From: Oscillospiraceae bacterium
GTDB lineage: Bacteria > Bacillota > Clostridia > Oscillospirales > Acutalibacteraceae
Assembly (NCBI GenBank): GCA_031256825.1
Contig: JAIRPV010000008.1
Coordinates: forward strand, 1-41,545
Direction: 5' to 3'
Length of the DNA stretch: 41,545 nucleotides
A program made the translations under genes and the position numbers. The notes under the pieces are model-generated. The model was not told where the DNA came from. It was given only the letters and a program-made list of their open reading frames with translations, and ran no database searches. Shown piece by piece: positions 15,863-25,281 of the stretch (position 1 is the first letter of the stretch; the number at the start of each line of letters is the position of its first letter).

Positions 15863-18109
15863 ATGCCGAAACCCCGCAGGAAGCAACCCCAAAACCCCGG
15901 CGAAATCCCCGCCAACGCCCACATTCTGGGCGCGGGGGAGATTGTGCGGCAGCCTGTGACCGAAACGGTTGAAACAAATTTTATGCCTTACGCCATGAGC
16001 GTGATTTTGTCGCGCGCCATCCCGGAAATCGACGGCTTTAAACCTTCGCACCGCAAGATCTTATATACGATGTATAAAATGGGCCTGCTCAACGGCCCGC
16101 GCTCCAAGTCGGCAAATATTGTGGGGCGCACCATGCAGCTGAACCCCCACGGCGACGCGGCCATCTACGAAACCATGGTGCTGCTTTCCAAGGGGCACGA
16201 AAAGCTGCTGCATCCTTATGTTGACAGCAAGGGCAACTTTGGGAAATATTATTCCCGCGACATGATGTGGGCGGCCTCGCGCTATACCGAGGCCAGGCTG
16301 GAAAAACTCAGCGGCGAACTCTTCCGCGACATCGACAAAAACACGGTTGATTTTACCGATAACTACGACGCCACCATGAAGGAGCCGACGCTGCTGCCCG
16401 TGCGGTTTCCGTCGGTGCTGGTGAATATCAACAGCGGCGTGGCCGTGGGCATGGCAAGCGCCATCTGTTCGTTCAACCTGGCCGAAGTTTGCGCCACCAC
16501 CATCGCTCTGTCCAAAGATCCGCAGCACGATCTTCTGGATACCCTTCCCGCGCCCGATTTTGCGGGCGGCGGGCAAGTGCTTTTTTCGCGCCCTCTGTTC
16601 GCGGAAATATACGAAACCGGCCGCGGCAGCCTGCGCGTGCGCGCAAAATATCGTTACGACAAAACGGCCAACTGCATTGAGATTTACGAGATTCCGCCAA
16701 CCACAACGGCCGAAGCCATCATCGACAAAGTCGTGGAGCGGGTGAAGGCCGGCGCCATCCGCGAAATCAGCGATATCCGCGACGAAACGGACAAAAGCGG
16801 CCTGAAGATTGCCATTGACCTCAAGCGCGGCACGGAGCCGGATCGGCTCATGCAGCGCCTGTTTAAATGCACCACGCTCGAAGACACCTTCGCGTGCAAC
16901 TTCAACGTGCTGATCCACGGCTCGCCGCGGGTGCTGGGCGTGCGGGCGCTGCTTCAGGAGTGGATCGCCTTCCGGCAAAGCTGCATCCGCCGCCGCGTGG
17001 AGTTTGACCTGAAGAAAGCGCAGGAAAAGCTGCACCTGCTGGAAGGCCTGGCCAAAATCCTGCTCGATATCGACAAAGCCATCCAGGTCATCCGCGAAAC
17101 GGAAGAAGAGGCCGAAGTGACGCCCAATCTGATGGTTGCCTTCGGCATCGACGAAGTGCAGGCCGACTATGTGGCCGAAATCAAGCTGCGGCACCTGAAC
17201 CGGGAATACATCCTCAAGCGCACGGCGGATATCGAGCAGCTGAAAAAAGACATTGCCGAGATGCTGGGCATACTGGCTTCCGGAACAAAGATCCGCAATA
17301 TCATGGTCAAAGAGCTGGAAGAAGTGGCAAAAACCTACGGCCAGCCCCGCCGCAGCGAGATCATCTATGCCGAAGAGCTGCCTGTGATAGAAGAGCCGAA
17401 AGCGGTTGCCGATTACCCCGTTACGCTCTTTTTCACCCGGCAGGGCTACTTTAAAAAGATCACCCCGGCCAGCCTGCGCATGTATGATCAGCAAAAATGC
17501 AAAGAAGGCGACGCTGTGGCGCAAACGATAGAAACGACGAACGCCGCCGATTTGCTTTTCTTCAGCGACAAATGCCAGGTCTATAAAACCAGCGCCGCGG
17601 AATTTGAAGACACAAAGGCCAGCGTGCTCGGCGACTACATCCCCGCCAAGCTGGGCATGGAAGACGGCGAATCGGCGGTTTATATGGCGGTTACGTCCGA
17701 TTACGCGGGCTGGATGCTCTTTGCCTTCGAAAACGGCAAGGTGGCAAAGGTGGAGCTTTCAGCCTACGCCACAAAGACAAACCGGCGCAAGCTGATCAAG
17801 GCCTATTCCGATAAAGCGCCCCTGGCCGCCGCGTTGCAGCTGGAGCAGGAGGGCGACTGCCTGATGGAAGCCACTTCCGGGCGCGTGCTGCTGTTCCATA
17901 CCGGGGCAATCGCCCCGAAAACCACAAAAGATACCCAGGGCGTGGCGGTTATGACCCTGCGCCGCGGCAGCACGGTCAAACGGCTGCAATTGTTCAGCGA
18001 AGGCCAGCTGAAAACGCCGGCCCGCTACCGCACCCGCGGCTTGCCCGCCGCCGGGGCAATCCCAACGCCGGAAGAGCGCGGCGAAGTGCAGCTGTCGTTT
18101 GAGGAATAA
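15863..18109 (+). CDS. Type IIA topoisomerase A subunit (GyrA/ParC-like)
   Basis: 748 aa DNA breakage-reunion subunit. The winged-helix part shows VILSRAIPEIDGFKPSHRKI and the active-site region WAASRYTEARL, with the DNA-linking Tyr at 141. The coiled-coil tower follows (FDLKKAQEKLHLLEGLAKIL), and a C-terminal domain after about 520 with weak beta-pinwheel character; no GyrA-box QRRGGKG is present, which argues against gyrase. ATG 15863 has GAGAGG 10 nt upstream; a longer reading from 15806 is possible. It pairs with the GyrB/ParE-like subunit at 3441-5423, which lies on the opposite strand. Confidence 0.92.
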   Translation: MPKPRRKQPQNPGEIPANAHILGAGEIVRQPVTETVETNFMPYAMSVILSRAIPEIDGFKPSHRKILYTMYKMGLLNGPRSKSANIVGRTMQLNPHGDAAIYETMVLLSKGHEKLLHPYVDSKGNFGKYYSRDMMWAASRYTEARLEKLSGELFRDIDKNTVDFTDNYDATMKEPTLLPVRFPSVLVNINSGVAVGMASAICSFNLAEVCATTIALSKDPQHDLLDTLPAPDFAGGGQVLFSRPLFAEIYETGRGSLRVRAKYRYDKTANCIEIYEIPPTTTAEAIIDKVVERVKAGAIREISDIRDETDKSGLKIAIDLKRGTEPDRLMQRLFKCTTLEDTFACNFNVLIHGSPRVLGVRALLQEWIAFRQSCIRRRVEFDLKKAQEKLHLLEGLAKILLDIDKAIQVIRETEEEAEVTPNLMVAFGIDEVQADYVAEIKLRHLNREYILKRTADIEQLKKDIAEMLGILASGTKIRNIMVKELEEVAKTYGQPRRSEIIYAEELPVIEEPKAVADYPVTLFFTRQGYFKKITPASLRMYDQQKCKEGDAVAQTIETTNAADLLFFSDKCQVYKTSAAEFEDTKASVLGDYIPAKLGMEDGESAVYMAVTSDYAGWMLFAFENGKVAKVELSAYATKTNRRKLIKAYSDKAPLAAALQLEQEGDCLMEATSGRVLLFHTGAIAPKTTKDTQGVAVMTLRRGSTVKRLQLFSEGQLKTPARYRTRGLPAAGAIPTPEERGEVQLSFEE

Positions 18110-18151
18110 GAACCATCCGCCATTCCATTCTGTGAAGGCAGGTATTGCGCC

Positions 18152-18463
18152 ATGTTCTACCAAACGGTTTACGAAATTGTCAGGCGAATCCCCCGGGGCA
18201 AAGTGGCCACATACGGCCAGGTGGCCCGCCTTGCGGGCAACCCCCGCATGGCGCGGCAGGTGGGCTGGGCGCTGCACCAAAACCCGGAGCCGGGCGTTAT
18301 CCCCTGCCACAGGGTGCTCAACCGGTTCGGTTCCTGCTGCGAGGGCTTTGCCTTTGGCGGGCAGGAAGCGCAGCGCGCGCTGCTGGAAGGCGAGGGCGTT
18401 GGCTTCGGCGCGCAGGGGCTTGTGGATTTGGCGCGGTATCAGTGGGATGGCAATCTGCCCTAA
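18152..18463 (+). CDS. MGMT-family O6-alkylguanine DNA alkyltransferase, short form
   Basis: 103 aa, equal to the DNA-binding and active-site domain of Ogt/Ada-C without the N-terminal RNase-H-like domain. It shows GKVATYGQVARLAG, the DNA-binding helix NPRMARQVGWALHQNP and the active-site motif IPCHRVLNRFGSC, with the alkyl-accepting Cys at 52. Since the Cys is kept (ATL proteins have Trp there), it may transfer alkyl groups itself, though the short length also fits an alkyltransferase-like sensor. GGCAGG lies about 8-9 nt before ATG. It follows the topoisomerase gene by 42 bp. Confidence 0.9.
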   Translation: MFYQTVYEIVRRIPRGKVATYGQVARLAGNPRMARQVGWALHQNPEPGVIPCHRVLNRFGSCCEGFAFGGQEAQRALLEGEGVGFGAQGLVDLARYQWDGNLP

Positions 18464-18495
18464 TCGTTTCGTTTTTGCGTTATTCGGTCTCGCGG

Positions 18496-18525
18496 TTGTC
18501 AATTGCTCCGCTTCCCGCATATAAT
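18496..18525 (+). promoter_or_regulatory. Sigma-A promoter of murA-ftsQ
   Basis: TTGTCA (18496-18501), an 18-bp spacer and TATAAT (18520-18525) stand 30 bp before the murA TTG start. Confidence 0.85.
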
Positions 18526-18555
18526 ATCCAGACAGGATATAGGGAGGGATGCGCG

Positions 18556-19833
18556 TTGGCGGAATTGGTGATTGCGGGCGGAAGGCGTCTGGAAGGAGAA
18601 CATACCGTGCAGGGGGCGAAGAACAGCGCCCTGCCTGTGCTTGCGGCAACGGTTGCCGCGCGGGGCCGCTGCGTTATCCGCCGCTGCCCTAACTTGAGCG
18701 ACATCAACGCCACGCTGGATATTTTGCGGCATTTGGGCTGCGGCGTAACCCGCGCGGGTGATGTGGTATCCGTTGACGCGGGCGCGTTGAGCGGCTGCCT
18801 GGTGCCGGAAGGGCTGATGCGCGAAATGCGCTCGTCGATTGTGTTCCTGGGGCCGCTGCTTTCGGCCCTGGGCTGCGCCGAGCTGGGTTCGCCCGGCGGA
18901 TGCGAAATCGGCCTGCGGCCCATCGACCTGCATCTGGAAGCCATGCGCGCGCTGGGTGTGCGGATTGAAAACGAAGGGGGCCGCCTGCGCTGCCAAACTG
19001 CGCCCGGCGGCCTGCGGGGCGCGCGGTTCGCGCTGTCGTTCCCCAGCGTTGGCGCAACGGAAAACATGATGATTGCCGCGGCTACGGCCAAAGGCGTAAC
19101 GGTGCTGACCAACGCCGCCCGGGAGCCTGAGATTGTTGATCTCGCGAATTTTTTGATTGCCTGCGGGGCGAAGATTCACGGCGCGGGCGAAGGCGTGATT
19201 GTGATCGAGGGCGTGGAGCGGCTGCACGGCGCGGAACATACGGTGATCCCCGATCGGATTACGGCGGCGACCTTCCTTTGCGCGGTGGTGATGTGCGGCG
19301 GCGAATTGCTGCTGCACGGGGTTGCGCCGGGGCACATGGACGCGATGCTCTCTGTGCTGGAACAGGCGGGCGCGCGCGTGCGCCGCATTGGCAAAAACGG
19401 CTTGCAGCTGCGTATGTCTGGCCGCCCGCGCTATTTGCCGATGATTCGCACCATGCCCTACCCGGGCTTTCCAACCGACGCGCAAGCGCTGTTCATGGCC
19501 GTGTCGGCCATTGCCGACGGCACGAGCCTGATCACAGAAACCATCTTCGAAAATCGCTTCCGGCATGTTGGGCAGCTGCAAAAGATGGGCGCGGACATCC
19601 GCGCGCAGGGGAATGTGGCGATTGTCAACGGCGTTCCCCAGTTGCAGGGCGCCGCAGTGAACGCGTGCGACTTGCGGGCGGGCGCGGCCCTGGTGATTGC
19701 GGGCCTTGCCGCGCAGGGCGAAACGCGCGTGCGCGAGATTTGGCATATCGACCGGGGCTGCGAGCGGTTTGAAGAAGATTTGCGGGCGCTCGGCGCAAAA
19801 ATAGAGCGAACGGAACCGGAACGATTGTTCTGA
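18556..19833 (+). CDS. murA: UDP-N-acetylglucosamine 1-carboxyvinyltransferase
   Basis: 425 aa. It moves enolpyruvate from PEP to UDP-GlcNAc, the first committed step of peptidoglycan synthesis. The N-terminal GAKNSALPVLAATVAA, the catalytic loop GSPGGCEIGLRPIDLHL with the fosfomycin-target Cys at 116, and PGFPTDAQALFMA are all present. The start is TTG 18556 with AGGGAGGG 7 nt upstream; the frame is open further 5' but overlaps the promoter and the previous gene. It heads a short division cluster murA-ftsQ, with ftsZ next under its own promoter. Confidence 0.96.
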   Translation: MAELVIAGGRRLEGEHTVQGAKNSALPVLAATVAARGRCVIRRCPNLSDINATLDILRHLGCGVTRAGDVVSVDAGALSGCLVPEGLMREMRSSIVFLGPLLSALGCAELGSPGGCEIGLRPIDLHLEAMRALGVRIENEGGRLRCQTAPGGLRGARFALSFPSVGATENMMIAAATAKGVTVLTNAAREPEIVDLANFLIACGAKIHGAGEGVIVIEGVERLHGAEHTVIPDRITAATFLCAVVMCGGELLLHGVAPGHMDAMLSVLEQAGARVRRIGKNGLQLRMSGRPRYLPMIRTMPYPGFPTDAQALFMAVSAIADGTSLITETIFENRFRHVGQLQKMGADIRAQGNVAIVNGVPQLQGAAVNACDLRAGAALVIAGLAAQGETRVREIWHIDRGCERFEEDLRALGAKIERTEPERLF

Positions 19834-19877
19834 TTGGATTTTTTCTTATTTTTTGGATGCCTGGCGAGGGAGCTGCT

Positions 19878-20666
19878 ATGTCAAAACAACGAAAAAAACC
19901 GGCCAAGCCCCCGCTGAAACTGGCGCGGGTGGCGTTGGCGATCCTGATTCTTCTGGCGGTTCTTGTGCCGGGGGCGGCGGCGGTGCTGCCCGTGCGGCAG
20001 TGCTGGATTGTTGGCCAATCGCGCTACACGGAGCGGGAATACGCCGAGGCCATGGGCCTGGGCCGCGGCCGCGTAACGCTGTTCACCCTGAACAAGGCGG
20101 AGATCTCGAAAGGGATCCGCTCCACGCTGCCCTATGCGAACGCAACCAGAATCAGCCGGGTTTACCCCTGCATGGTGCGCGTTTATGTGCGCGACGAAAA
20201 GCCCGCCTATGCGCAGGAGCAGGATGGCGTTTGGTGGGTGCTCTCAGAAAACGGCCGCCTGCTGGAGGCCAGCGGGCCGCAGCCGAAAGGATTGCTGGTT
20301 CTGACTGGCCTGGCGCTGACCGAACCCGGCATTGGGCTGGCCGCGCACTGGAAAGGTTCGCGGGCAAAGGGAGAAAATCTGGCGGCGCTGGCGCAGGAGC
20401 TGAACGCAAGCCCCCTGCGCAAGGATATCACAGGCCTGCGCGTTACCAGCGGCCCCGTGCCGGATGCGGTTTATCAGGGCCGGCTGCGCCTGCGCTTTGG
20501 CGCGCCGCCCCCCAACCCCGGCATGCTCCCGGAAGAAATTCTGCGCGAAAAACTGCGCCTTGCCCAGCAAACCATTGCCGAACTGAACCAACAAAACCCA
20601 AAACAGCGCGGCGTCGTGGATCTGAGCATTATGGGGCAGTGCTATTTTTCGGCGGAGTGGAACTGA
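19878..20666 (+). CDS. ftsQ: Cell division protein FtsQ/DivIB
   Basis: 262 aa single-pass membrane protein of the divisome. A short basic cytoplasmic tail (SKQRKKPAKPPLK) and a membrane helix (VALAILILLAVLVPGAAAVL) precede a POTRA domain (WIVGQSRYTEREYAEAMGL to VYVRDEKPAYA) and the FtsQ beta domain (WWVLSENGRLLEASG). A C-terminal helical tail with LREKLRLAQQTIAELNQQ could form a coiled coil. ATG 19878 has GAGGGAG 6 nt upstream. It lies 44 bp after murA and before ftsZ, an order usual in Firmicutes. Confidence 0.88.
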   Translation: MSKQRKKPAKPPLKLARVALAILILLAVLVPGAAAVLPVRQCWIVGQSRYTEREYAEAMGLGRGRVTLFTLNKAEISKGIRSTLPYANATRISRVYPCMVRVYVRDEKPAYAQEQDGVWWVLSENGRLLEASGPQPKGLLVLTGLALTEPGIGLAAHWKGSRAKGENLAALAQELNASPLRKDITGLRVTSGPVPDAVYQGRLRLRFGAPPPNPGMLPEEILREKLRLAQQTIAELNQQNPKQRGVVDLSIMGQCYFSAEWN

Positions 20667-20718
20667 TTGCCCCCAAACCGCCGCCCAAAAAACTTTTTCA
20701 CATTTCCCCATTTATCGC

Positions 20719-20747
20719 TTGTTTTTTATGTTGGAATGTGATACAAT
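20719..20747 (+). promoter_or_regulatory. Sigma-A promoter of ftsZ
   Basis: TTGTTT (20719-20724), a 17-bp spacer and TACAAT (20742-20747) in the gap after ftsQ. The leader is about 60 nt. Confidence 0.75.
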
Positions 20748-20813
20748 AGACTGCAATTGTTATTTCTTGCCTTGCTCCAAGGCATTAACCTTGAGAATCG
20801 GAGGAGAACAGCT

Positions 20814-22043
20814 TTGCCTTCCTTTGAATTGGCCAACGAAGTGGCCCAGGCGGTCCAGATTAAAGTCATCGGCGTGGGCGGCGGCGGCGGCAACGCCGTG
20901 AACCGTATGGTGAAAAGCGGCGTGCAGGGCGCGGAATTCATTGCCGTTAACACGGACAAGCAGATTCTGGGCGAATCGGCGGCCACGCATAAGATACAAA
21001 TAGGGGAGCGCACCACCCGCGGCACAGGCGCGGGCGGCGAGCCCGCTGTTGGCATGAAAGCCGCGGAAGAAAGCCGCGAAGCCATCACCGACATCCTGCG
21101 CGGGGCCGATATGGTGTTCGTTACGGCGGGCATGGGCGGCGGCACCGGCACAGGGGCCGCCCCTGTTATCGCGGAAATTTCGAAAGAAATGGGTATCCTA
21201 ACGGTGGGCGTTGTGACCAAGCCCTTTAAATTTGAAGGCAAAAAACGCATGGAGCAGGCCGTTTCGGGCATCGGCCGCCTTGCCGAACATGTGGACAGCC
21301 TCATCGTTATCCCCAACGAACACCTGAAACGCCTGAAGGCCGACGGGCGCCTGCCGATGAAAGAGGCCTTTGCCATGGCCGATCAGGTGCTGGTGGAGGG
21401 CGTGCGCAACATTTCGGAGCTGATCAAAGTTCCGGCCTATATTAACCTTGATTTTGCCGATGTGAGCGCGGTTATGCGCGGCGCGGGCTACGCGCACTTG
21501 GGCGTTGGGCACGGCAAGGGCGGCGCCCGCGCCCAGGATGCGGCGGTGCAGGCGGTGAGCAGCCCGCTGCTCGAGACCACCATTGACGGCGCGGACGGCC
21601 TTATCATTAATATCCGCGCATCCGACGACATCGATCTGGACGAAGTGGAAGAGGCGGTGGAAAAGATCACGGAGACCGCCGACCCCTCGGCGAAGGTCAT
21701 CTGGGGCTTTATGGCCGACGAAGAGATGAACGACGAAATCGCCATCACAGTCATTGCCACCGGCTTTGATCCGAAGGCGCTGGAGGCCCAGCCGGAACGC
21801 CCGGAGCGCCCCCGGCGCGGCTTTGAGCCGCCGCCGCTTGACCCGTTCTTTCTGGCCGGCGCGCCAGCCAATGTGCGCGCGGCCCCGCCGCCCCGGCCCG
21901 CCGCGCAAGACCATCCGGAAGAGGGGAGCGACCCTTTTGCCCTGCCGTTCCCCGGGGAATCGGACGTTGACCGCGATCACGACACGGTCATTGGCATGCT
22001 GGTGGATAAGTTCCAGCGGGAGCGCGGCAAGCGCAACGGATAA
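20814..22043 (+). CDS. ftsZ: Cell division protein FtsZ
   Basis: 409 aa tubulin-like GTPase that forms the Z ring. [13 protein letters not shown], the GTP-binding signature [10 protein letters not shown] and the T7 loop region NLDFADV are all present, with the ordinary core ending at about 320. The C-terminal linker is Pro/Arg-rich. The usual terminal peptide for FtsA/SepF/ZapA binding (DIPxFLR-like) is not seen; the protein ends in [17 protein letters not shown]. The start is TTG 20814, with GGAGGAG 7 nt upstream; a longer reading from 20757 would translate the ribosome site. No ftsA is nearby. A terminator follows. Confidence 0.97.
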   Translation: MPSFELANEVAQAVQIKVIGVGGGGGNAVNRMVKSGVQGAEFIAVNTDKQILGESAATHKIQIGERTTRGTGAGGEPAVGMKAAEESREAITDILRGADMVFVTAGMGGGTGTGAAPVIAEISKEMGILTVGVVTKPFKFEGKKRMEQAVSGIGRLAEHVDSLIVIPNEHLKRLKADGRLPMKEAFAMADQVLVEGVRNISELIKVPAYINLDFADVSAVMRGAGYAHLGVGHGKGGARAQDAAVQAVSSPLLETTIDGADGLIINIRASDDIDLDEVEEAVEKITETADPSAKVIWGFMADEEMNDEIAITVIATGFDPKALEAQPERPERPRRGFEPPPLDPFFLAGAPANVRAAPPPRPAAQDHPEEGSDPFALPFPGESDVDRDHDTVIGMLVDKFQRERGKRNG

Positions 22044-22071
22044 TCGGGCCTGGCTGGCTGCTTTGATTCAG

Positions 22072-22103
22072 ATTCCGGACGGCTGACAGCCGCCCGGATT
22101 TTT
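22072..22103 (+). terminator. Rho-independent terminator after ftsZ
   Basis: The stem CCGGACGGCT/AGCCGCCCGG (one mismatch) with loop GAC is followed by ATTTTTA. Confidence 0.85.
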
Positions 22104-22127
22104 ATCCACAAAATTGCAGAGGTGCTT

Positions 22128-24659
22128 ATGAAACTTCTTATTCTCGACGGCAACAGCATCCTGAACCGGGCGTTTTACGGCATCAAACTGCTGACCACCC
22201 GCGACGGGCGCTTTACCAACGGCATTTATGGGTTCCTGACCATTTATCTTTCGCTGCGGGAGCAGGCGAAGCCGGAAGGCGTTGCCGTGGCGTTCGACGT
22301 GAAAGCGCCCACGTTCCGCCACGCCATGTATGACCAATACAAAGCCGGGCGGCACGGCATGCCGGAGGAGCTGGCGCAGCAGCTGCCGGTGCTGAAAGAA
22401 CTGCTGGAGGCGTTGGGGCTGAAGGTGCTGGAAGCGCCCGGCTGGGAGGCCGACGACATTTTGGGCACCCTTGCCGCGCGCTGCGCAGCGCAGGGGCACG
22501 AGTGCGTATTGGCCACAGGGGACAGGGATTCGCTGCAGCTTGTGACCGACGAAGTGCAGGTTTGGCTGGCCGCAACAAAAGCGGGCAAACCCGAAACGCG
22601 CAAGTATACCCCGGAAGCGATTCTGGCAGAATACGGCGTAACGCCCGCGCAGCTGATCGAAGTCAAGGGGCTTCAGGGCGACAGCAGCGATCATATCCCC
22701 GGCGTTGCGGGCATTGGGCCGAAAACGGCGCAGGCGCTTGTGGCGCGCTTTGGCACGATGGAAGAAATTTATTCCCATCTCGACGACCCGCTCATCAAGC
22801 AGGGGGTTCGCGCAAAGCTGTTGCAAGACAAAGAACAGGCCTTTTTGAGCCGTGAACTGGGGACCATCCGAACCGACGTGCCCCTCGAATGGGAGCAATA
22901 CCGGCCCGCGCCGCCCAACGCCGCGAAGGTGACGCGCATGATGGCGGAGCTGGAGATGTTCGGGCTGCTCGAGCGGTTGCAGCTGCCCGCCGAACCGGCG
23001 CCCGCGCAGCAAAAAGAAGCGCCGCGGCGGGAATGCGCGGAGGAGTTCGATTTCGACGCGCTGCTGGAGCGCCTGCGGGCGGCCGGCAAAGCGTATTTCG
23101 TGCCGAAGTTCGACGGGGAACTGCTGGAAGGCCTGCTCTTCGCCGAGCAAACGCAAGACACGCTCGCCGCCTGCGGGCATTTATCCTTTGGCGGATTTTT
23201 ACAGGCGCTGCTGGAAGACGAAGCAATCGCCAAATATACTTGCGACACGAAGCTGCTGTGGCGCTATTGCCTGCGCGGCGGCATAAAGGCCAAAAATATC
23301 GCGATGGACACGAGCCTGGCGGGGTATTTGCGCAACCCCGGCGCTTCCGGCTACGATCCGCAGCGGCTGGCGCGCGATTATCACTGCGCCGATTTTGCGC
23401 AGCTTTGCGCTTTGCTGGAGCGGGAACTGCGCGAAAACGGGCAGTTCGCGCTGCTGCAAGACATTGAACTGCCCCTGGCGCGGGTTCTGGCGGCGATGGA
23501 GCTGGCGGGCGTAGCTGTGGATCGGGAGCGCATCGCGCGCTTCGGGGCGCTGCTGGATCAGCGTATTGACGCGTTGACGGAGGAAATCACAGAGCTTGCC
23601 GGGGAAACGTTCAACATCAATTCGCCCAAACAGCTGGGGGTGCTGCTGTTCCAAAAATTGCAGCTGCGCGCGCCGAAAAAAAACAAAACAGGCTACTCCA
23701 CCAACGCGGAAACCCTGGAGGCGCTGCGCGGGGAGCATCCCATCATCGCGCCGATTCTGGAATACCGCAAGCTGATGAAGCTCAAGAGCACCTATTGCGA
23801 AGGGCTGCTGAAAGTGGCGGGGGCCGACGGGCGCATTCACTCCAGCCTGAACCAGACGGAAACCCGCACGGGGCGCATCTCGTCTTCGGAACCGAATTTG
23901 CAGAATATCCCGGTGCGCACGGAGCTGGGGCGCGAACTGCGGCTTTGTTTTGTTGCGCGGGAGGGCTGGACGCTGGTGGACGCGGATTATTCGCAGATTG
24001 AGCTGCGGGTGCTGGCGGCCATGGCCGAAGAAGAAACGATGATCAAAGCCTTCCGCGAAGGGGCGGATATCCACACAATCACGGCTTCGCAGGTGTTCGG
24101 CCTGCCGCCACAGCTGGTGACGCCGCTCATGCGCACGCGCGCGAAAGCAATCAATTTTGGGATCATCTATGGCATCGGGCCGTTTTCGCTGGGCAAAGAT
24201 ATGGGGGTGCCGTTCCGCGAAGCGCAAAACTATATTGAGAGCTACTTTTCCACCTACCCAAAGATCCGCCAATTCCGGGCCGATCTCATAGAACAGGCAA
24301 AAGAGCGCGGCTATGCCGAAACGCTGTTCGGCCGCCGGCGGCCCCTGCCGGAACTGGCCAGTTCCAACCGGCAGCTGCGGGAGTTTGGCGAGCGCGTGGC
24401 GGTGAACATGCCCGTGCAGGGCACGGCGGCGGATGTGATCAAGATCGCGATGGTGCGGGTCTATCAGCGCCTTCTGCGGGAAGGCCGCCAGGCCCGGCTG
24501 ATTTTGCAGGTGCACGACGAGCTGATTGTGGAAGCGCCGCCGGATGAGGCCGAAGCGGTGGCGCAGCTGCTGCGGGAAGAAATGGAAGCCGCCGCCGCGC
24601 TGCGCGTGCCGCTGGAAACGCAGGTGCACTGCGGGGGGAACTGGGACGAAGCGCATTAA
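22128..24659 (+). CDS. polA: DNA polymerase I
   Basis: 843 aa repair and Okazaki-fragment polymerase. The 5'-3' nuclease domain (1-290) shows LDGNSILNRAFYG, AFDVKAPTFRH, WEADDILGT, ATGDRDSLQL and the helix-hairpin-helix GVAGIGPKTAQAL. The 3'-5' exonuclease-like region (about 300-460) lacks the DxE metal site (YFVPKFDGE instead), as usual in Firmicutes. The polymerase domain has RTGRISSSEPNLQNIPVR, motif A DADYSQIELRVLA, the O-helix RTRAKAINFGIIYG and motif C VHDELIVEAP. ATG 22128 has AGAGGTG upstream. Confidence 0.97.
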   Translation: MKLLILDGNSILNRAFYGIKLLTTRDGRFTNGIYGFLTIYLSLREQAKPEGVAVAFDVKAPTFRHAMYDQYKAGRHGMPEELAQQLPVLKELLEALGLKVLEAPGWEADDILGTLAARCAAQGHECVLATGDRDSLQLVTDEVQVWLAATKAGKPETRKYTPEAILAEYGVTPAQLIEVKGLQGDSSDHIPGVAGIGPKTAQALVARFGTMEEIYSHLDDPLIKQGVRAKLLQDKEQAFLSRELGTIRTDVPLEWEQYRPAPPNAAKVTRMMAELEMFGLLERLQLPAEPAPAQQKEAPRRECAEEFDFDALLERLRAAGKAYFVPKFDGELLEGLLFAEQTQDTLAACGHLSFGGFLQALLEDEAIAKYTCDTKLLWRYCLRGGIKAKNIAMDTSLAGYLRNPGASGYDPQRLARDYHCADFAQLCALLERELRENGQFALLQDIELPLARVLAAMELAGVAVDRERIARFGALLDQRIDALTEEITELAGETFNINSPKQLGVLLFQKLQLRAPKKNKTGYSTNAETLEALRGEHPIIAPILEYRKLMKLKSTYCEGLLKVAGADGRIHSSLNQTETRTGRISSSEPNLQNIPVRTELGRELRLCFVAREGWTLVDADYSQIELRVLAAMAEEETMIKAFREGADIHTITASQVFGLPPQLVTPLMRTRAKAINFGIIYGIGPFSLGKDMGVPFREAQNYIESYFSTYPKIRQFRADLIEQAKERGYAETLFGRRRPLPELASSNRQLREFGERVAVNMPVQGTAADVIKIAMVRVYQRLLREGRQARLILQVHDELIVEAPPDEAEAVAQLLREEMEAAAALRVPLETQVHCGGNWDEAH

Positions 24660-24686
24660 GAAATCGCGTTCTGACAAAAAATTTGC

Positions 24687-24716
24687 TTGACAAAATATGC
24701 CTGGGTGTGACATAAT
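24687..24716 (+). promoter_or_regulatory. Sigma-A promoter of rsmD-coaD
   Basis: TTGACA (24687-24692), an 18-bp spacer and CATAAT (24711-24716) stand 16 bp before the rsmD ATG; AGGGGGTG follows as the ribosome site. Confidence 0.8.
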
Positions 24717-24732
24717 ATAAGGGGGTGTTTTT

Positions 24733-25281
24733 ATGCGGGTGATTACGGGCGCGGCGCGCGGCGTGCCCTTGGCGACGCTGCCGGGCGAAGATATTGTGCG
24801 GCCCACATCGCAAAAGATGAAGGAGGCGCTGTTCAGCGCAATTCAGTTCGAGATTGCCGGGCGGCGCGCGCTCGACGCGTTTGCGGGCAGCGGCCAGCTG
24901 GGGATCGAGGCGCTGAGCCGCTCTGCGGAGCATTGCCTGTTCCTGGAGCTGGACGGCGGCGCGCTCCAGATCGTAAAACAGAACCTGGCGCGGGCGAAGC
25001 TGGCGGACAAGGCCTCGGTCATGCAGGTGGATGCGCTGCAATATCTGCGCCGCACGACGGAATTGTTCGATTTGATTTTTCTTGACCCGCCCTACGGCAA
25101 AGAGATTTTGCAGGCCGCAATCCCCGTTGCGGCGGAGCGGCTTCGCCCCGATGGCATACTGGTCTGCGAAGCGCCGCGCGCGGAATCGCTGCCCGACTGG
25201 CACGGCGACGTGCAGCTGCGCAAGACTTACGCGCACGGAAAGGCGAAACTTTGTATTTATCGCAGAGGAACAGCGCAATGA
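24733..25281 (+). CDS. rsmD: 16S rRNA (guanine966-N2)-methyltransferase RsmD
   Basis: 182 aa SAM-dependent methyltransferase of 16S rRNA. It shows VITGAARGVPLATLPGEDIVRPTS (only as the family N-terminus, read in parts), the SAM site LDAFAGSGQLGIEALSR at about 45, and the catalytic motif FLDPPYGKE. Length and motif order are normal. It overlaps coaD by 4 nt (ATGA), a pairing common in Firmicutes. Confidence 0.94.
   Translation: MRVITGAARGVPLATLPGEDIVRPTSQKMKEALFSAIQFEIAGRRALDAFAGSGQLGIEALSRSAEHCLFLELDGGALQIVKQNLARAKLADKASVMQVDALQYLRRTTELFDLIFLDPPYGKEILQAAIPVAAERLRPDGILVCEAPRAESLPDWHGDVQLRKTYAHGKAKLCIYRRGTAQ

Noticed and set aside
16061-17524. Minus-strand frame of 487 codons inside the topoisomerase A gene
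   Set aside because: Antisense shadow in GC-rich DNA; the plus strand has clear GyrA-family motifs.
18499-19746. Minus-strand frame of 415 codons inside murA
   Set aside because: Antisense shadow of murA, whose catalytic motifs and promoter are clear.
23199-24806. Minus-strand frame of 535 codons inside polA
   Set aside because: Antisense shadow; polA motifs on the plus strand are unambiguous.
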